A stretch of DNA of 64,000 nt from Inquilinus sp. KBS0705 (GTDB lineage: Bacteria; Bacteroidota; Bacteroidia; Sphingobacteriales; Sphingobacteriaceae): assembly GCA_005938025.2 (NCBI GenBank), contig VCCI02000003.1:248001-312000 (forward strand), in the 5' to 3' direction. The notes under the pieces were generated by a model. That model searched no databases and was not told the DNA's origin. It saw only the letters and a list, made by a program, of their open reading frames with translations. This document shows positions 26,672 to 34,497 of the stretch, piece after piece. The first letter of the stretch is position 1. The number at the start of each line of letters is the position of its first letter. Made by a program: the position numbers and the translations under genes.

Positions 26672-27259
26672 ATGAAAAAGTGGTTTATTGTATCTTTATT
26701 GGCACTGGTTGTATGTAATGTAAAAGCGCAATCTGTTATAGCAGAAAAAGATTGGACTGAATTGATAGGCAATCTTACCAAAGAACAATGGCAACAAGCC
26801 AACAAGCTATCAGAGGCTTATTTAAAGAAAATTCCCGTTGAAGCAATTGAAGATACCGAGGCAAGTGTATTAAGATATATGTATATATTATCTACATCTG
26901 GGTTAATGAATACACGAAAATTTTCTAAAGAAGAGGGTTTAAAAAAGGTGGCAATGTTTAAAGGCCATAAAATCGTTCTCCCTTCGCATCCAATCACATT
27001 AAAAACAGGGTTTAATAGTGTTCAGTTAGTTGATAGTAAACCAGACAGCTTAATGATTACTGCTACTAATTTAAAAGCAACTGAAATATATAGTTTTGAA
27101 TACATTATCCCTAAAAAGCCTATGACTTTAGAAGAGTTTAAAAATGCAGAAGGCAAAATGTGCAGAGTAGAAGGGCTACTTCAATCAATAAAAGTAGAAG
27201 GGAGTATCTTCCCCAGATTTAAAATATTTATTGACGATGCATACTTAATTATAGAGTAA
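26672..27259 (+). CDS. Exported protein of unknown function
   Basis: A 195-residue protein with a signal peptide (MKKWFIVSLLALVVCNVKAQ). The mature part is helical at first (DWTELIGNLTKEQWQQANKLSEAYLKKIP) and then strand-rich (IVLPSHPITLKTGFNSVQLV, KMCRVEGLLQSIKVEGSIFPRFKIFID). I do not recognise a family. It is convergent with the pentapeptide gene with a 4-bp gap. Confidence 0.72.
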   Translation: MKKWFIVSLLALVVCNVKAQSVIAEKDWTELIGNLTKEQWQQANKLSEAYLKKIPVEAIEDTEASVLRYMYILSTSGLMNTRKFSKEEGLKKVAMFKGHKIVLPSHPITLKTGFNSVQLVDSKPDSLMITATNLKATEIYSFEYIIPKKPMTLEEFKNAEGKMCRVEGLLQSIKVEGSIFPRFKIFIDDAYLIIE

Positions 27260-27263
27260 CCGC

Positions 27264-27836
27264 CTATTCAGATATTTTTATATCGTACTTACCCAGCAAA
27301 CCCGGCAAGCCGTGCAGCGAGAAGTGGGCCTTTTTTATTACGTTATCGTCCGGGTCTATATTAAAGTTGTAGGAGCTGCGCAGGTCGGCACCTTTTAAAA
27401 TGGTGCGGTTAAAAAACGCGCGGTTTAAATTGCAGCTGACGAATTTGGCTTCTGTAAGGTCGGCCTCGGTCAAATCCGTTTCTATCATCGAGCAATCTGT
27501 AAATACGCCCTTTTTGTTCTTTTTTTTATAAAAGATGGCATTATCTAAAATGCAGCCCTCAAAATGCACCTCGAACAAAAAATCGTGGCTTTTGCTAAAA
27601 TTTACACCGCTTAACTTGCACTGCTTAAAGTTAACGTTTTGCCAGCCGGTATTACTTACCTGGGCCAGGTGCAGGTTACAATCTTTAAAAACACAATCAA
27701 TAAAAACGATACCATCCAAATAAGCATTGCTTAAATCGCAGCCAATAAACCGGCAATGGTCATAAGTAAGGTTAGCACACTTAATTTGATCGGCGGTAAC
27801 CTTAGTAAAGGTTTGGTCTTCGATATGGGATTGCAT
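27264..27836 (-). CDS. Pentapeptide-repeat protein
   Basis: A 190-residue protein made mostly of A(D/N)LxX-type five-residue repeats, for example CANLTYDHCRFIGCDLSNAYLDG, DCNLHLAQVSN, ETDLTEADLTEAKFVSCNLNRAFF and TILKGADLRSS. Such repeats form a right-handed square beta helix that can mimic DNA, as in the gyrase-protecting Qnr/MfpA proteins. The size is near that group, but resistance is not shown here. It has a promoter box 5 bp from its ATG. Confidence 0.88.
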   Translation of the reverse strand: MQSHIEDQTFTKVTADQIKCANLTYDHCRFIGCDLSNAYLDGIVFIDCVFKDCNLHLAQVSNTGWQNVNFKQCKLSGVNFSKSHDFLFEVHFEGCILDNAIFYKKKNKKGVFTDCSMIETDLTEADLTEAKFVSCNLNRAFFNRTILKGADLRSSYNFNIDPDDNVIKKAHFSLHGLPGLLGKYDIKISE

Positions 27837-27841
27837 GGCGG

Positions 27842-27849
27842 CAAAGATA
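27842..27849 (-). promoter_or_regulatory. -7 promoter box abutting the pentapeptide gene
   Basis: On the minus strand, TATCTTTG ends 5 bp before the ATG at 27836, giving little or no leader. Confidence 0.6.
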
Positions 27850-27881
27850 AAAAATTAAATATATCACCATGCCTCACCGCG

Positions 27882-27977
27882 CGTCATTGCGAAGAATGAA
27901 GCAATCTCCCTGATAGAGATATCTGGTAGGCATAGTTCTGAGATTGCTTCTCTGTTAGCCAACAGATCGCAATGACG
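27882..27977. repeat. Dispersed CGTCATTGCGA/GAAGCAATCTC inverted repeat
   Basis: The left arm CGTCATTGCGAAGAATGAAG (to CAATCTC, 27882-27908) is mirrored by GAGATTGCTTC (27940) and TCGCAATGACG (to 27977). The same family appears at 32131, 34341, 34429 and split around the IS at 61616/62698. It sits just after icmF. Confidence 0.85.
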
Positions 27978-27994
27978 GATAGAAAAAAGTTTCA

Positions 27995-30900
27995 CTACAT
28001 ATTCCTCCTGTACTGCCCGCCAACCTCGTATAGTGCATGGCTTATTTGCCCCAGCGAGCAATATTTACAGGCCTCCATCAGACTGTCGAAAATGTTATCG
28101 CCGGCTATGGCTTTTTGCTGTAGTTGCTTTAATAGTTCAGGTGTGTGTCGCTGATTCCGTTGCTGAAACAGGTGTAGGGCCGCTATCTGGAATTGCTTTT
28201 CTTCTTCGGTAGCGCGTATCACTTCGGATGGGGTAATCGTAGGCGATCCTTTTTTGTTAAGGAAGGTATTTACCCCAATAATAGGATATTCGCCGGTATG
28301 TTTCAGCGTTTCGTAATACAACGATTCCTCCTGTATCTTGCTGCGCTGATACATCGTTTCCATGGCACCTAAAACGCCGCCGCGGTCGTTAATGGCCTTA
28401 AACTCGGTGAGTACGGCTTGCTCTACCAGGTCGGTGAGTTCTTCTATAATAAAAGCACCCTGTATGGGGTTTTCGTTTTTGGCAAGGCCCAGTTCGCGGT
28501 TAATGATGAGCTGTATGGCCATGGCCCTGCGTACCGACTCCTCGGTAGGGGTGGTGATAGCTTCGTCGTATGCGTTGGTGTGCAACGAATTGCAGTTATC
28601 GTAAATGGCATATAAAGCCTGCAATGTGGTACGGATATCGTTAAAGTCGATCTCCTGCGCGTGCAACGAGCGCCCGCTGGTTTGTATATGGTATTTAAGC
28701 TTCTGTGAGCGATCGTTTCCCTTGTACTTATTCTTGATAGCCTTGGCCCATATGCGTCGTGCTACGCGGCCTATAACGCTATATTCAGGGTCGATGCCGT
28801 TGCTGAAGAAGAAGGAAAGGTTTGGTGCAAAGTCATCAATGTGCATACCCCGACTTAGATAATATTCCACGTAAGTAAAACCATTGCTTAACGTAAAGGC
28901 CAACTGCGTAATGGGGTTGGCACCGGCCTCGGCGATATGGTAGCCGGAGATAGACACCGAATAAAAATTACGCACCTTTTTATCGATAAAATACTGCTGA
29001 ATATCGCCCATCATGCGCAGGGCAAACTCGGTGCTGAAAATGCAGGTGTTTTGCGCCTGGTCCTCTTTTAAAATATCGGCCTGTACCGTACCGCGAACGG
29101 TGGCTATTGCGTAGGCTTTTATCTTTTCGTAAACATCCGCAGGTAAAACCTGATCGCCGGTTAGGCCAAGGAGCATAAGACCGAGGCCATTGTTACCGGG
29201 GGGGAGAGCAGCCTCACCTAAATCCTCTCCAAAGGAGAGGATTTTCCTGTTATCTGTTTTTTCACCTCCCTCTCCTTTGGAGAGGGCCGGGGTGAGGCTC
29301 CTGTCAGGTTGGTTAAATAACCGATGTTTTATAGCCTTAACTACTTGTTGTGGATTTCTTAATACTTCGTCGTTTGTAAAACGGATAACGTCAAAGCCTT
29401 CCCGGTTTAAAACATTGGTTCTTGTTTCATCTTCCTCAGTTGTGAGCATATGGTAACCGCCGTCTACCTCAATAACCAGGCCTTTTAGCAAACAAACAAA
29501 ATCGGCTATATAGCCATCTATGGCATGTTGCCTTCTTATTTTATAGCCCGTTTGGCTGTTTCTTAAAAGTTGCCACAATACATTTTCCGCTTCAGTTTGA
29601 TTTTTTCTGTTATCTCTTGAATTGGCTTTTAGTACTTCCCATATTTTAGTGTCAGCAGTGTAATAGCCTATTTTTTTGGCCTCACCTAAATCCTCTCCAA
29701 AGGAGAGGACTTTCCTGTCAGAGAGGTTTTCACCCCCCTCTCCTTTGGAGAGGGCCGGGGTGAGGCTTTGATACCGCGGCCGCTTTAGCCCTTTCTCATC
29801 ATAAACCCTTCTATAAGCAGCCTCTACCAAATGTTGCAGCTTATTTTCGGTGATGTGTTTTTCGCATTGCTGGTCTATGGCGGCATTCATAAAAAAGCCC
29901 AACAGCATTGGTGCAGGGCCGTTAATGGTCATGCTGACAGAGGTGCTGGCGTGACAAAGATCAAAACCGGAATACAACTTTTTGGCATCATCCAGTGTGG
30001 CGATGCTAACGCCCGAGTTGCCTATTTTGCCGTAGATGTCGGGCCGTGTGTTCGGGTCCTCGCCATACAGGGTAACCGAATCAAACGCGGTAGACAACCT
30101 GTGCGCCGGCTGGCCGAGCGATACATAATGGAAACGCTTATTGGTGCGTTCGGGGCCGCCCTCGCCGGCAAACATACGGGTAGGGTCCTCACCCTCGCGC
30201 TTTAGCGGGAATACCCCCGCAGCGTAAGGGAACTCGCCCGGTACATTCTCTGTAAGCAGCCATCTTAATACATCGCCCCAGGCCTCGTATTTGGGCAGGG
30301 ATATTTTAGGCACCTTTAATTGCGATAACGAGGTATAATACAAAGGTTGTTTTATCTCTTTATCCCTCACCTTGTATATAAAATCATCGGCCTTGTATCT
30401 GGCAACCGTTTCGGGCCACTCTTTTAACAAACGTTTGCAATCGGGGTGCAGGTGGTTCTCTAAATGGTTATAAATATCCTGTAGAGACGCGATACTTCGC
30501 GTCTTTTCCTTTGCATCGGTTGCCTGCAAGTTGGGAGACGCAATGTATTGCGTCTCTACGGTCAGGAGGTCCATCGTCCCCCTCACATTAAACATTTGCT
30601 GGGCGATTTTACACTGCTCATCTACCCAGGTGGTGTAGGCCTGGCTGCTTTCGGCAATTTCGGCCAGGTAGCGTATCCTGTCAGGCGGGATGATGTATAT
30701 CTTCTCCGATTCTCCTTCTTGTTTATTGATTCTTGCCTCTTGATTCTTTAAAAGATCTACCCCCGTCTTCTCCTTCACGGTTTTCATAATGGCAGCGAAA
30801 AGCGTATTCATACCCGGGTCGTTAAATTGCGAGGCCATGGTACCGTAAACGGGCAGATCATCATCGGCGGCGTTAAACAGCATATGGTTGCGCTTATATT

Positions 30901-31954
30901 GCTTGCGCACATCGCGGATGGCATCAAGCGCGCCGCGTTTATCAAACTTATTAAGGGCCACCAGGTCGGCAAAGTCAAGCATGTCTATCTTTTCCAACTG
31001 GGTGGCGGCACCGAACTCGGGGGTCATTACGTAAAGCGATACATCGCAGTAATCTGTTATCATCGTGTCCGACTGCCCTATGCCGCTGGTTTCTACTATC
31101 ACCATATCGTACCCGGCGGCTTTGCAAATATCAATGGCTTCCTGCACGTGCTTGCTCAAAGCCAAATTGGCCTGCCGCGTAGCCAGCGAACGCATATACA
31201 CCCGCGGACTATTTATGGCATTCATGCGGATACGGTCGCCTAATAAGGCGCCACCTGTTTTGCGCTTGCTGGGGTCGACAGAGATTATGGCCAGCGTTTT
31301 ATCCGTCTCCATCAAAAACCGGCGCACAAACTCATCTACCAAGCTCGATTTACCCGAACCGCCCGTGCCGGTTATACCTAATGTTGGGGTGGTAATAGTA
31401 GCAGTGGCGGTTGCAGTAGTAGCTGGCAGTTTAGCGGGGTTGCCCAGTTCGGCAGCGGTTATTAGCCTGGCTATCGATTTGGCGTCTGCCACTGCTCCTG
31501 CCACTGCCACCGGGGTGAGGTTATCACAAGCCTGCATCATATCGTTTATCATCCCTTGCAGGCCCATGGTGCGGCCATCATCGGGCGAGTAAATACGGCT
31601 GATGCCATAGGCGTGCAGCTCGGCAATTTCGTGCGGCAGAAACACCCCGCCGCCGCCGCCGAATATTTTGATATGCCCCGCGCCGCGTTCGGCAAGCAGG
31701 TCGTGCATGTATTTAAAGTACTCTACGTGGCCGCCCTGGTAACTGGTAAGGGCAATGCCCTGCACATCCTCTTGTATGGCACAGTTTACCACCTCGTCAA
31801 CACTACGGTTATGGCCCAGGTGTATCACCTCGGCACCGGTGCTTTGCAGTATGCGGCGCATAATGTTGATGGTAGCGTCGTGCCCGTCGAACAGACTGGC
31901 GGCGGTTACAAAGCGTATTTTATGAGTGCTTTTATACGGGGCGATGCTTTCCAT
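27995..31954 (-). CDS. icmF: IcmF-type fused isobutyryl-CoA mutase with embedded DUF559 nuclease domain
   Basis: A 1319-residue B12 enzyme that isomerises isobutyryl-CoA and butyryl-CoA. Domains: B12-binding at about 10-140 with FDGHD for base-off cobalamin; a Thr/Ala-rich linker near 177-191; a MeaB-like GTPase with P-loop [12 protein letters not shown] at about 193-204; then the mutase barrel ([36 protein letters not shown]) to the C-terminus. Two insertions of repeat origin lie in frame: residues 466-491 and 730-915. The second carries a complete DUF559 endonuclease domain between RPRYQ and [10 protein letters not shown]. Without it the protein would be 1133 residues, near the normal size. 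Whether the mutase still works is not known. The promoter box lies 26 bp upstream. Confidence 0.92.
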   Translation of the reverse strand: MESIAPYKSTHKIRFVTAASLFDGHDATINIMRRILQSTGAEVIHLGHNRSVDEVVNCAIQEDVQGIALTSYQGGHVEYFKYMHDLLAERGAGHIKIFGGGGGVFLPHEIAELHAYGISRIYSPDDGRTMGLQGMINDMMQACDNLTPVAVAGAVADAKSIARLITAAELGNPAKLPATTATATATITTPTLGITGTGGSGKSSLVDEFVRRFLMETDKTLAIISVDPSKRKTGGALLGDRIRMNAINSPRVYMRSLATRQANLALSKHVQEAIDICKAAGYDMVIVETSGIGQSDTMITDYCDVSLYVMTPEFGAATQLEKIDMLDFADLVALNKFDKRGALDAIRDVRKQYKRNHMLFNAADDDLPVYGTMASQFNDPGMNTLFAAIMKTVKEKTGVDLLKNQEARINKQEGESEKIYIIPPDRIRYLAEIAESSQAYTTWVDEQCKIAQQMFNVRGTMDLLTVETQYIASPNLQATDAKEKTRSIASLQDIYNHLENHLHPDCKRLLKEWPETVARYKADDFIYKVRDKEIKQPLYYTSLSQLKVPKISLPKYEAWGDVLRWLLTENVPGEFPYAAGVFPLKREGEDPTRMFAGEGGPERTNKRFHYVSLGQPAHRLSTAFDSVTLYGEDPNTRPDIYGKIGNSGVSIATLDDAKKLYSGFDLCHASTSVSMTINGPAPMLLGFFMNAAIDQQCEKHITENKLQHLVEAAYRRVYDEKGLKRPRYQSLTPALSKGEGGENLSDRKVLSFGEDLGEAKKIGYYTADTKIWEVLKANSRDNRKNQTEAENVLWQLLRNSQTGYKIRRQHAIDGYIADFVCLLKGLVIEVDGGYHMLTTEEDETRTNVLNREGFDVIRFTNDEVLRNPQQVVKAIKHRLFNQPDRSLTPALSKGEGGEKTDNRKILSFGEDLGEAALPPGNNGLGLMLLGLTGDQVLPADVYEKIKAYAIATVRGTVQADILKEDQAQNTCIFSTEFALRMMGDIQQYFIDKKVRNFYSVSISGYHIAEAGANPITQLAFTLSNGFTYVEYYLSRGMHIDDFAPNLSFFFSNGIDPEYSVIGRVARRIWAKAIKNKYKGNDRSQKLKYHIQTSGRSLHAQEIDFNDIRTTLQALYAIYDNCNSLHTNAYDEAITTPTEESVRRAMAIQLIINRELGLAKNENPIQGAFIIEELTDLVEQAVLTEFKAINDRGGVLGAMETMYQRSKIQEESLYYETLKHTGEYPIIGVNTFLNKKGSPTITPSEVIRATEEEKQFQIAALHLFQQRNQRHTPELLKQLQQKAIAGDNIFDSLMEACKYCSLGQISHALYEVGGQYRRNM
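29211..29299. repeat. 89-bp BIME-like repeat, copy 1 (icmF 3' side of the insert)
   Basis: A head-to-head pair of REP units. Each unit is a hairpin (CTCTCC-TTT-GGAGAG), a 5-base linker and the foot GGTGAGGC. The outer ends are therefore GCCTCACC and GGTGAGGC. It is in direct orientation and nearly identical to the copy at 29679, differing mainly in the central spacer. Confidence 0.9.
29679..29767. repeat. 89-bp BIME-like repeat, copy 2 (icmF 5' side of the insert)
   Basis: Same length and structure as the copy at 29211: two CTCTCCTTTGGAGAG-type hairpins head to head, with linkers ATTTA and GCCGG and feet GGTGAGGC. Translated on the minus strand as part of IcmF. Confidence 0.9.
30481..30559. 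repeat. In-frame GAGACGC palindromic repeat pair inside icmF
   Basis: Ends are inverted: GTAGAGACGC at 30481 and GCGTCTCTAC at 30550. Inside are two hairpins, AGACGCGA-TACT-TCGCGTCT and GAGACGCAAT-GT-ATTGCGTCTC. It encodes [19 protein letters not shown] and then TRSIASL in IcmF (residues 466-491), in a linker between GTPase and mutase parts. Confidence 0.8.
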
Positions 31955-31979
31955 GCAGGTAGTGTAATTGGTTGCATGG

Positions 31980-31987
31980 CAAATATA
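31980..31987 (-). promoter_or_regulatory. -7 promoter box for icmF
   Basis: On the minus strand, TATATTTG fits TAnnTTTG and ends 25 bp before the ATG at 31954. Confidence 0.65.
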
Positions 31988-32063
31988 GTTAACAAAACTA
32001 TGCTTGCATAGTTTAAGGTTAAAGGAAAAAGGCGAAAGGTAAAAGGTAGCTGCCTTGCATCAA

Positions 32064-32095
32064 ATTCCCTCCCTGGGGAGGGTAGGGAGGGGTTA
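32064..32095. repeat. REP-like unit, CCCTCCC/GGGAGGG type
   Basis: Hairpin TCCCTCCCTGGGGAGGG followed by a short linker and GGAGGGGTTA foot. The same form occurs at 34284-34320 and, with other stems, at 34725 and 35206. Confidence 0.7.
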
Positions 32096-32130
32096 TTCGC
32101 CATGTAATAACAACGCTGCAATAATAAAGC

Positions 32131-32158
32131 CGTCATTGCGAGGTACGAAGCAATCTCC
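32131..32158. repeat. Half unit of the CGTCATTGCGA/GAAGCAATCTC repeat
   Basis: CGTCATTGCGAGGTACGAAG followed by CAATCTCC; one arm of the family seen whole at 27882-27977. The other arm is absent here. It lies in the 793-bp gap before icmF, which otherwise holds repeats only. Confidence 0.75.
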
Positions 32159-32199
32159 AAATTGGACAGGGAACAAATTATATATTCAAACGAGTTTTC

Positions 32200-32675
32200 G
32201 CCCGCTCATTGCCGCGGGAGGGCTACTTCTTTTGTCTTGAAACAAAAGAAGCAAAAATTCAAGTCAGCGCGATGCTTCCTGCGCTCCCTGCCGGTTCTTC
32301 ACGCTTTTTTGTCGATTGTTCGCTTTGCTCCAATCCATCCAAAAAAGCTAAACCGACATTCCCGCCATACACCCGGCCCGCGCGCGCTGACAGTAAGGCC
32401 CGCGCTCTTTTTGATTTCGCAACTCCCCGTCAGCAAAGCAGCTTCGGGCGAAAGCGGGTAAAACAATGATGGCCTTGTGCGGAGGCAAGGGCATAGGAAA
32501 TTTTGCTGAAGCCATAGGAATGCGCGAGCGAAGCAGGGCAAAAGATTCCAGCCCGTGGTTTTGCCCGTTTGGCAGGGCAAAGGCCCAGTGCGGCAAAGAA
32601 GCCTTTTTGCTGATTGATTTTTTGGTTCTTTTTGATCAAGCAAAAAGTAATGGGCCTCCGCGGCCAAGAGCGGGC
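32200..32675. mobile_element. Non-coding palindromic element, copy A (476 bp)
   Basis: Left end CCGCTCATTGCCGCGGGAG from 32200 and right end CTCCGCGGCCAAGAGCGGGC to 32675 are imperfect inverted repeats of about 55 bp. Each end holds a hairpin: CTTCTTTTGT-CTTGAA-ACAAAAGAAG at 32226-32251, and CTTTTTG-ATCAAG-CAAAAAG at 32628-32647. The centre shares long stretches with copy B, including CAGCAAAGCAGCTTCGGGCG. Open frames across it are not protein-like and are not kept as genes. Confidence 0.85.
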
Positions 32676-32747
32676 CTATCTCATCATCACGCCCTAATAT
32701 TTTCGAATCCCTCTATCATGCCAAGCCCCCGTCGAAGCACAATGATA

Positions 32748-32981
32748 CTATTGCTTCGCTATATCTGCCAATTCGCTAACATCGGTTTTTAGCTTTTTGG
32801 CTTTCTTTTCTTTCTTTTTAAGATAATCCTGCGCGTGTTCCTTTAGTTCGGCGGCGGCGGCTTCAATATCGTTTTTGCGTTTAATATACAGGTAGGTTAT
32901 CGCCCCGGCAAATATGGCACCAAGGGCCAAACCCGCTACTAACTTATTGCTGCTATGTTGTTTTTTAAATATGTTTTTCAT
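32748..32981 (-). CDS. Small YtxH-like membrane protein
   Basis: A 77-residue protein from the ATG at 32981 (MKNIFKKQHSSNK); the longer frame upstream lies in non-coding sequence. Seen: a hydrophobic helix LVAGLALGAIFAGAITYLYI and then a lysine-rich coiled coil (AAAELKEHAQDYLKKKEKKAKKLKTDVSELADIAKQ). This is the plan of YtxH/gas-vesicle-type stress proteins. Probably inner-membrane anchored. The role is not known. Confidence 0.75.
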   Translation of the reverse strand: MKNIFKKQHSSNKLVAGLALGAIFAGAITYLYIKRKNDIEAAAAELKEHAQDYLKKKEKKAKKLKTDVSELADIAKQ

Positions 32982-33121
32982 GGTTGTAGTTGTTTTATAG
33001 GGTAACACGCCGTTTGCCGTTTGGTTTTTTGCCTTGTTTAAAAGGGGCAAAAGCAAAGGGGGCAGCCCACAATGCTTTCGCATTGCCGCTACCCCCTAAA
33101 ACTAATCTTACTAACTATTAA

Positions 33122-34162
33122 CTATTTTAACACCACCTTGCGCAGTGCATTGGCATAAGCGTCGGTAAAGTACAGCACGTTTTCGCCGGGGCCCAGTAAA
33201 AGGTATTCGGCATGCGCATCTGCCTTGGCACCCACACCATCGCGGCTATCGTTGTAGCCGGCATTAGGGCCAATTATTTTGGTAGCCTTGCCGTTCTCTA
33301 TCTTACGTATCACCCCGTCATCGGCAATATATATGGTACGGCTATCCTTATTGACTACTATACTGGTTATATCGGTAAACTTAATATCGGTATATAGCTC
33401 CTGGAAAGTGCCATTTGGCGTTAACTTATACAGGTGGTTAGGAAGTGCAACATATTTTACCTTATTGTAACCTACAAACATGGCGCTGTAGGTGCGGTCT
33501 AATTCGGTGGCCGGGGGTAGTATACTGTGGTCGTAATTAATAAAGTCGCTGCCTATTTTTTCGTCGTTTATTACTTTATGCTTGCCAATATTGTCGCCGT
33601 CGGCGTACCAAAGCACATCTTCGTAAGGGTCGTTGGCCAGGCACCTAAAATAACCATAATAATACCAGTACGAGCTTATAGCCGCACCTGTGGGGCTATA
33701 CACCCACGACTTGCTGTACCCGTTTGCGTCGTCAACATTTTCGCAAATAAGATGCATGTTGCCATTGGCGGTAAAGCCTATATATTGCGGGCCCAGTAAG
33801 CGATTGCCGTTTTTGTCGGGCTGCAGTACCACGGTTGATACCACCCCCTGTGGGGTAACCCTGCGTACAGCGTTGTTATTTATATCGGCAACGTAAAAGT
33901 TACCATCTTTACCTATGGCAAAGCCAAATGGGGTAGAAAAGCGTGCAGCCGAACCCGTTCCGTCCACCAGTTGCGAGCCCGAGTAGCGCTTGCCGGCAAT
34001 AGTAGTAACCGTGTTTGGCGCCACGCCCGACGATGGCACCGATAGCGACGAAAGGTTGTTTTGGTCAAAGTCGGCCTTGTTGCTTAGGTCGTCGCCTTTT
34101 TTACAATTGCTAAACAGGGTAGCTGCCAGCAATAGCGCCGTGTAGGTAAATTTGTTTTTCAC
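33122..34162 (-). CDS. NHL-repeat-type lipoprotein
   Basis: A 346-residue lipoprotein from the GTG at 34162: MKNKFTYTALLLAATLFSNCKKG, with LFSNC as lipobox. The longer frame to 34345 runs through a repeat and lacks a signal peptide there. The body is a beta-propeller of NHL-like blades: RFSTPFGFAIGKDGNFYVADI, NNAVRRVTPQGVVSTV, DITSIVVNKDSRTIYIADDGV, AEYLLLGPGENVLYFTDAYANALRKV. Such proteins bind sugars or proteins at the surface. No SusC/D genes are beside it. Confidence 0.83.
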   Translation of the reverse strand: MKNKFTYTALLLAATLFSNCKKGDDLSNKADFDQNNLSSLSVPSSGVAPNTVTTIAGKRYSGSQLVDGTGSAARFSTPFGFAIGKDGNFYVADINNNAVRRVTPQGVVSTVVLQPDKNGNRLLGPQYIGFTANGNMHLICENVDDANGYSKSWVYSPTGAAISSYWYYYGYFRCLANDPYEDVLWYADGDNIGKHKVINDEKIGSDFINYDHSILPPATELDRTYSAMFVGYNKVKYVALPNHLYKLTPNGTFQELYTDIKFTDITSIVVNKDSRTIYIADDGVIRKIENGKATKIIGPNAGYNDSRDGVGAKADAHAEYLLLGPGENVLYFTDAYANALRKVVLK

Positions 34163-34283
34163 AATTGGTTTATTGATAATGAAATATAAATTTACCCAAT
34201 GCCCCTGTTTATAAATGCAGGCCATATTACTTGTATACCATTGTGTGAAAAGTGTGCAATTTTTGTGTAGTTGCAGAAAACCA

Positions 34284-34320
34284 AATTCCCTCCCACGGGG
34301 AGGGTTAGGGAGGGGTTTAG
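34284..34320. repeat. REP-like unit, CCCTCCC/GGGAGGG type
   Basis: ATTCCCTCCCACGGGGAGG followed by GTTAGGGAGGGG: a hairpin, short linker and G-rich foot, as at 32064. It overlaps the N-terminal extension that was rejected for the lipoprotein gene. Confidence 0.7.
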
Positions 34321-34340
34321 CCACCATGCCTAACCACCAT

Positions 34341-34456
34341 GTCATTGCGAGGAGCGACAGCGACGTGGCAACCTCATCGCGTTTTCTCCATTGCGATCCG
34401 TTGGCTAACGGACTGGCAATTACCTAACCGTCATTGCGAGGAACGAAGCAATCTCC
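34341..34456. repeat. Two units of the GTCATTGCGAGG repeat family
   Basis: One unit begins at 34341 (GTCATTGCGAGGAGCGACAG) and a clean one at 34429-34456 (CGTCATTGCGAGGAACGAAG, then CAATCTCC). Between them is TTGCGATCCGTTGGC, related to the right arm of the copy at 27882. Confidence 0.75.
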
Positions 34457-34497
34457 TGACAGGACTGCTAACGAAATTTGTACTTTAAACAGGTATC

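Larger units (their letters stand above)
29210..29767 (-). mobile_element. In-frame insertion in icmF: DUF559 nuclease between two 89-bp direct repeats
   Basis: A 558-bp (186-codon) insertion in the mutase part. Order on the coding strand: repeat ([13 protein letters not shown] to [11 protein letters not shown]), 126 codons with the nuclease, repeat ([13 protein letters not shown] to [11 protein letters not shown]). The nuclease has [30 protein letters not shown] and [10 protein letters not shown], so the E, D and E-x-D residues of the PD-(D/E)XK site are present. No ATG, GTG or TTG in frame lies between the first repeat and the domain, so it has no start of its own and would be made only as part of IcmF. 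It lacks the Cys and His-Asn ends of an intein. Confidence 0.92.

Noticed and set aside
29190-29456. Plus-strand reading frame across the icmF repeats and nuclease
   Set aside because: It is the opposite strand of a repeat and of the coding DUF559 domain; the translation has no protein-like conservation.
29210-29767. Intein in IcmF
   Set aside because: No N-terminal Cys/Ser block A, no C-terminal His-Asn, and no Hint fold; only repeat sequence borders the nuclease.
32162-32792. Several overlapping frames (for example 32162-32461, 32299-32667, 32466-32792)
   Set aside because: They lie in the non-coding element A on both strands, with low-complexity basic translations not shared in frame with copy B.
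33122-34345. Longer start for the NHL lipoprotein at 34345
   Set aside because: The added 61 residues cross a REP unit and hide the signal peptide; the GTG at 34162 gives a proper lipoprotein signal.
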